Assembly (NCBI RefSeq): GCF_905163445.1
Contig: NC_053202.1
Span: 9,672,001-9,736,000, forward strand
DNA from: Pararge aegeria
Taxonomy: Eukaryota; Arthropoda; Insecta; Lepidoptera; Nymphalidae
DNA length: 64,000 bases
Direction: 5' to 3'
Shown here: one piece after another, positions 61,215 to 64,000 of the stretch
Numbering within the stretch: position 1 is the first letter of the stretch
Layout of the letters: each line of letters starts with the position of its first letter
Program-made: the position numbers and the translations under genes
The notes under the pieces: generated by a model
Database searches by the model: none
What the model was told of the DNA's origin: nothing
Seen by the model: only the letters and a program-made list of their open reading frames with translations

Positions 61215-62040
61215 ATCGTTATTCTTGTAAGGACCCCCTCTGGGTTAAAGCCCCTTCCAAGACGTTCCACTGGTCTCTATTCGTAGCTGTGGTAATAGTA
61301 TATTCATTTTTTAATCTATTATAATTCTTTTTTCTCTATATACACAGATAAATATACGTCGCTCGTTTTGCTTCGACTGAGGTTTATTTTTTATACTTCA
61401 CCCTGTCCATGGCCGATGAAACAGTTCTTCGACGGTCTTGATTCCGGTCCACTCCCGTATATTTTATAGCCAGGACTTTTTTAGCGTATCAACCCACCTT
61501 TTTTCTGCAAATTACAGCATCCTTATGGTTTATAGCAGTCCGCTGAGTAAAATGGAATTTAACATCCCTCACACACCTCCTCAGACAGTTTTAAACTGTC
61601 AAACTGTGTGTCGGCATTTAATCAAGGAATGAATATACTTTTAATGCACACCCTGAAAAGTACATAAAGTATGTCTACAATTTGGAAATCAATCAAATTT
61701 TGAAGACTAAAAATATGGTACAGATACAAAGATTAATAATATATGCGTTACATTCATTAGCCAAATACAAATGCAAAAATGTTATTGTTGAATAATAAAG
61801 TTGATTTTATATTTTTTAAACCTTATAACTGCATTGGTGTGCCCACAGCCTAATGTTGTTTAGATCCTTACTTCCTATATACAGTTATTATACACAGTTT
61901 TAAGCTTTAATAAAGTGATTTACTTGTTCAGTGCGTTCAATATACGTGATTGGGTGAGCAAAACAACATAAAAAATATACATACTTCCATACTTATATTA
62001 TTAAGTACCCTGATGATATTTTATTTGATTAACAAATTAA
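61215..62040. other. Intergenic stretch, no gene seen
   Basis: No recognised family or protein-like frame. AAACTGTCAAACTGTG near 61591 is a local short duplication. Confidence 0.4.
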
Positions 62041-62044
62041 ATTT

Positions 62045-62330
62045 AAAATAGGGTAAAAATATTCATCTGGACTCGAACCGCGGTGTCTAGTATCATGAAT
62101 GCCCGATTTCCCACCTGCGCCTTGTAGATCATGGCGAAGTTTACCTTTGTATTATATTTCGGGCTATGACTACATAGCCCTAATAGTTAGGGAGTATGGT
62201 AGTCCATACTCCCTAACAGCACGCTAGTCGCTACCATCTTAGACTGCATCATCACTTACCACCAGGTGAGACTGTTGTCAAGTGGTAACTTGTAGTGGGA
62301 TAAAATCAAAATTTCTAAAAATTAAATCTG
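62045..62330 (-). mobile_element. SINE D-like copy
   Basis: ATCTGGACTCGAACCGCGGT at the left is the complement of a B-box region. ATCATCACTTACCACCAGGT and GTAACTTGTAGTGGGATAAA at the right are the SINE D end in inverted order. The two halves thus read in opposite directions, with the twin hairpins (62161-62217) at the junction. Possibly two insertions. Confidence 0.45.
62161..62217. repeat. Two adjacent perfect hairpins
   Basis: Stem 62161-62168 with 62173-62180 (8 bp, loop ACTA) and stem 62186-62199 with 62204-62217 (14 bp, loop TAGT). Same layout as 1061-1126. Confidence 0.85.
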
Positions 62331-62334
62331 GCTA

Positions 62335-62800
62335 GATCGATTTTTCGCCCCTAAAACCCCCTCAAGAAGAACTATATTTCATGATAATCATCGGAGCCGT
62401 TTCCGAAATTCAGATTATAAGTCTGGCCCCATGCTACATAGCATACAGTAGAACCAACTCATGTATTATGCGATCCAATTCAAGGTGCGCATGGAGGTAG
62501 ATATTACAGACTATTTTACGGATTTATTTTGTTGCACTCTGAGTGAACTCACAAATATAGCGATTTGGATTTTATCATATACATTATAGGTATATATATT
62601 ATTAAAATTTACATAACATGCTGCATTGTCGTATTAGGATACCTTTATCCTGTAATGACAAAAATGTAAGATGGGAATAAATAAATAAATAAATAAATTT
62701 TGTACCCATTTACAATATCAGTTTGTTAGAAAGGGTGACGTCTATGTTTTTCTCGTACCCTGAACATTACCAGTTTGAATATTTGAATATTTTAGCTGCC
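62335..62800. other. Intergenic stretch with Helitron-interior words
   Basis: ATTTCATGATAATCATCGGA and GCCGTTTCCGAAATTCAGAT near 62378-62416 are a diverged form of the interior of the Helitron at 16008. No ends were located. No protein-like frame. Confidence 0.4.
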
Positions 62801-62804
62801 ATAT

Positions 62805-62890
62805 TAAATCCTAACAGGTTAGGCCGTTACCATCGTAGACTGCATCATCGCTGAGACCATCATCGAGGTTGTGGAACAAACTTACAGTGA
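62805..62890 (+). repeat. SINE D-related 3' fragment
   Basis: GTTACCATCGTAGACTGCAT, CATCGCTGAGACCATCATCG and AGTGAAATAAAAAGAAGAAG resemble the end at 62235-62300 in the same orientation. Confidence 0.45.
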
Positions 62891-62894
62891 AATA

Positions 62895-64000
62895 AAAAGA
62901 AGAAGTGTAAAGAATATTTCAAAACTAGGACTACTAAAAAAAAAATTCAATACCATATTCTGGAACAGCAAGTTGGATAGTTAATGGATAGTTAAGGTCT
63001 CCATAAAAGTCAGCAAAACCGGGCTGTTTTACTTGGGACATGTTAAATCCTGCGGGAAAGAAATTCCTTTAGTAATATAATAAAACAAACTTTTATAAAA
63101 TGTCACAGCTGCATTTTGTACTAGTACTTTTGGAAGGCAATACTTAAGTTAAAGTTAAGTTTATCCGGACACCACCGTGTAGCTATCATACAGTTTGGCA
63201 GAGTTTAAAGGAGGGTTTGCTCATATTCACCACGCTGTGTAGACGGGTTGTTGATCGCAGTAGGTGCTGCCCATTCTCCGTTCCCATACGTAGGTCACGT
63301 GGTGACCACGTATTCTGACCTGCCGTCACAGGGCGCGACACGGTTTTCGGAAAACGCTTCTGTGTAAGTAACAAATCTTATATTTATTGTTAGTTGTTGT
63401 TACATTTGATATTGTTTTTCGTAAATTGGTCTGGGGTTCCAAATCGTAAAAAGTCAGATTGCAGTCAAGGTCTAGCTTTTAATAGAACAAAGAAATAAAA
63501 AAAGAAACGTGAAGTGTAATCGTAAATAAAAGTAAATTTCTTAAAGTGCATTCGTTACACAACCGTATGATTGCTACTCCGTTCCTATATTGTCGTAGAA
63601 CATTGAGATCTTGAAACGCAACTTCAAAGGGCAAAGTTAGTAAGACCAACTGCTTGAAGTTAAAGAAAACGGTGAATTTAGAATAGATAGCAATTTGCAT
63701 CGCTACACAAAATCATTGCTTTTACATTCCGCGAACTATCGCCTGTAACTTTGCCCTGAGTCCGCTCAAAGTTAGGATTGAGTTTAGTTTAAATTTCCAC
63801 TCGCTCTTTACAGTTGCTACCTAAGGACCCGATAAAAGCTTTCAAGGCACAAGTTTTATTAAATCTGATTTTTTACACATATTTTAATAATAACATTTAA
63901 TTGAGTTAAAAATCCATAGCTACAACAATAACAATTATTTTATGAACTATATTATAAAATAAAATTGGCCAAACCTATAAATAATAAATAGTTAGGAATC
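62895..64000. other. Intergenic stretch, no gene seen
   Basis: No recognised family or protein-like frame up to the window edge. Confidence 0.4.

Noticed and set aside
1..64000. Telomeric (TTAGG)n tracts or telomere-specific LINE targets
   Set aside because: No (TTAGG)n run was seen anywhere in the window.

Overview
This window looks like nuclear genomic DNA from a butterfly or moth, possibly a nymphalid. The evidence is an AT-rich background, about fourteen copies of a tRNA-derived SINE resembling the Metulj-type SINEs of butterflies, several other lepidopteran SINE and LINE families, many short Helitron-like elements ending in CTAG, and an insect-type 5S rRNA gene. I found no convincing host protein-coding gene. 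Every long reading frame that can be interpreted belongs to a retrotransposon or falls across repeats. Family letters A to F below are my own labels. Clade and family names rest on recognition of sequence features, not on database searches.

Layout. 1-13 kb: repeat fragments, two adjacent perfect hairpins (1061-1126), a full SINE B (3955-4263), LINE 3' ends, a SINE A and a complete short Helitron (10268-10525). 13-20 kb: a truncated CR1-like 3' end carrying a 71-bp insert with a 9-bp target duplication, the 5S rRNA gene (14695-14813), a diverged triplicated block split by a Helitron, a complete SINE C, a LINE carboxyl end interrupted by a CR1-like fragment, a 202-bp tandem triplication of SINE B, a perfect 24-bp hairpin and an RTE-like LINE fragment (19600-20271). 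20-30 kb: a solo LTR inside a SINE A with a 5-bp target duplication, RTE-like 3' ends, a Helitron cluster with a duplicated end, and a piece of a LINE with a restriction-like endonuclease. 30-39 kb: LINE 3' ends, many SINE A copies and an 864-bp Helitron.

39-47 kb is the centrepiece. A near full-length CR1-like LINE (40167-45619, minus strand) sits inside a 58-bp minisatellite and splits it into arrays of about 5.6 and 13 copies. The minisatellite unit contains the 5' end of a tRNA-derived SINE (family D), and a copy of that SINE lies at the left edge of the array. ORF1 has coiled-coil and SGNH-esterase-like parts; ORF2 has an endonuclease and a reverse transcriptase. I see one frameshift in ORF1, and one stop and one frameshift in ORF2, so the copy appears recent but inactive.

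47-64 kb: a Helitron nested in another Helitron, with a paralogous empty site at 16008-16213; a short retroposon nested in an RTE-like fragment with a 6-bp target duplication; a perfect 26-bp hairpin; three copies of a repeat with a tRNA-like core; a G-rich pentanucleotide array able in principle to form G-quadruplexes; and tandem or nested Helitrons at 58 kb. The genes here do not form a host pathway. The region reads as layered, mostly inactive transposon insertions whose relative order can be worked out from the nesting.
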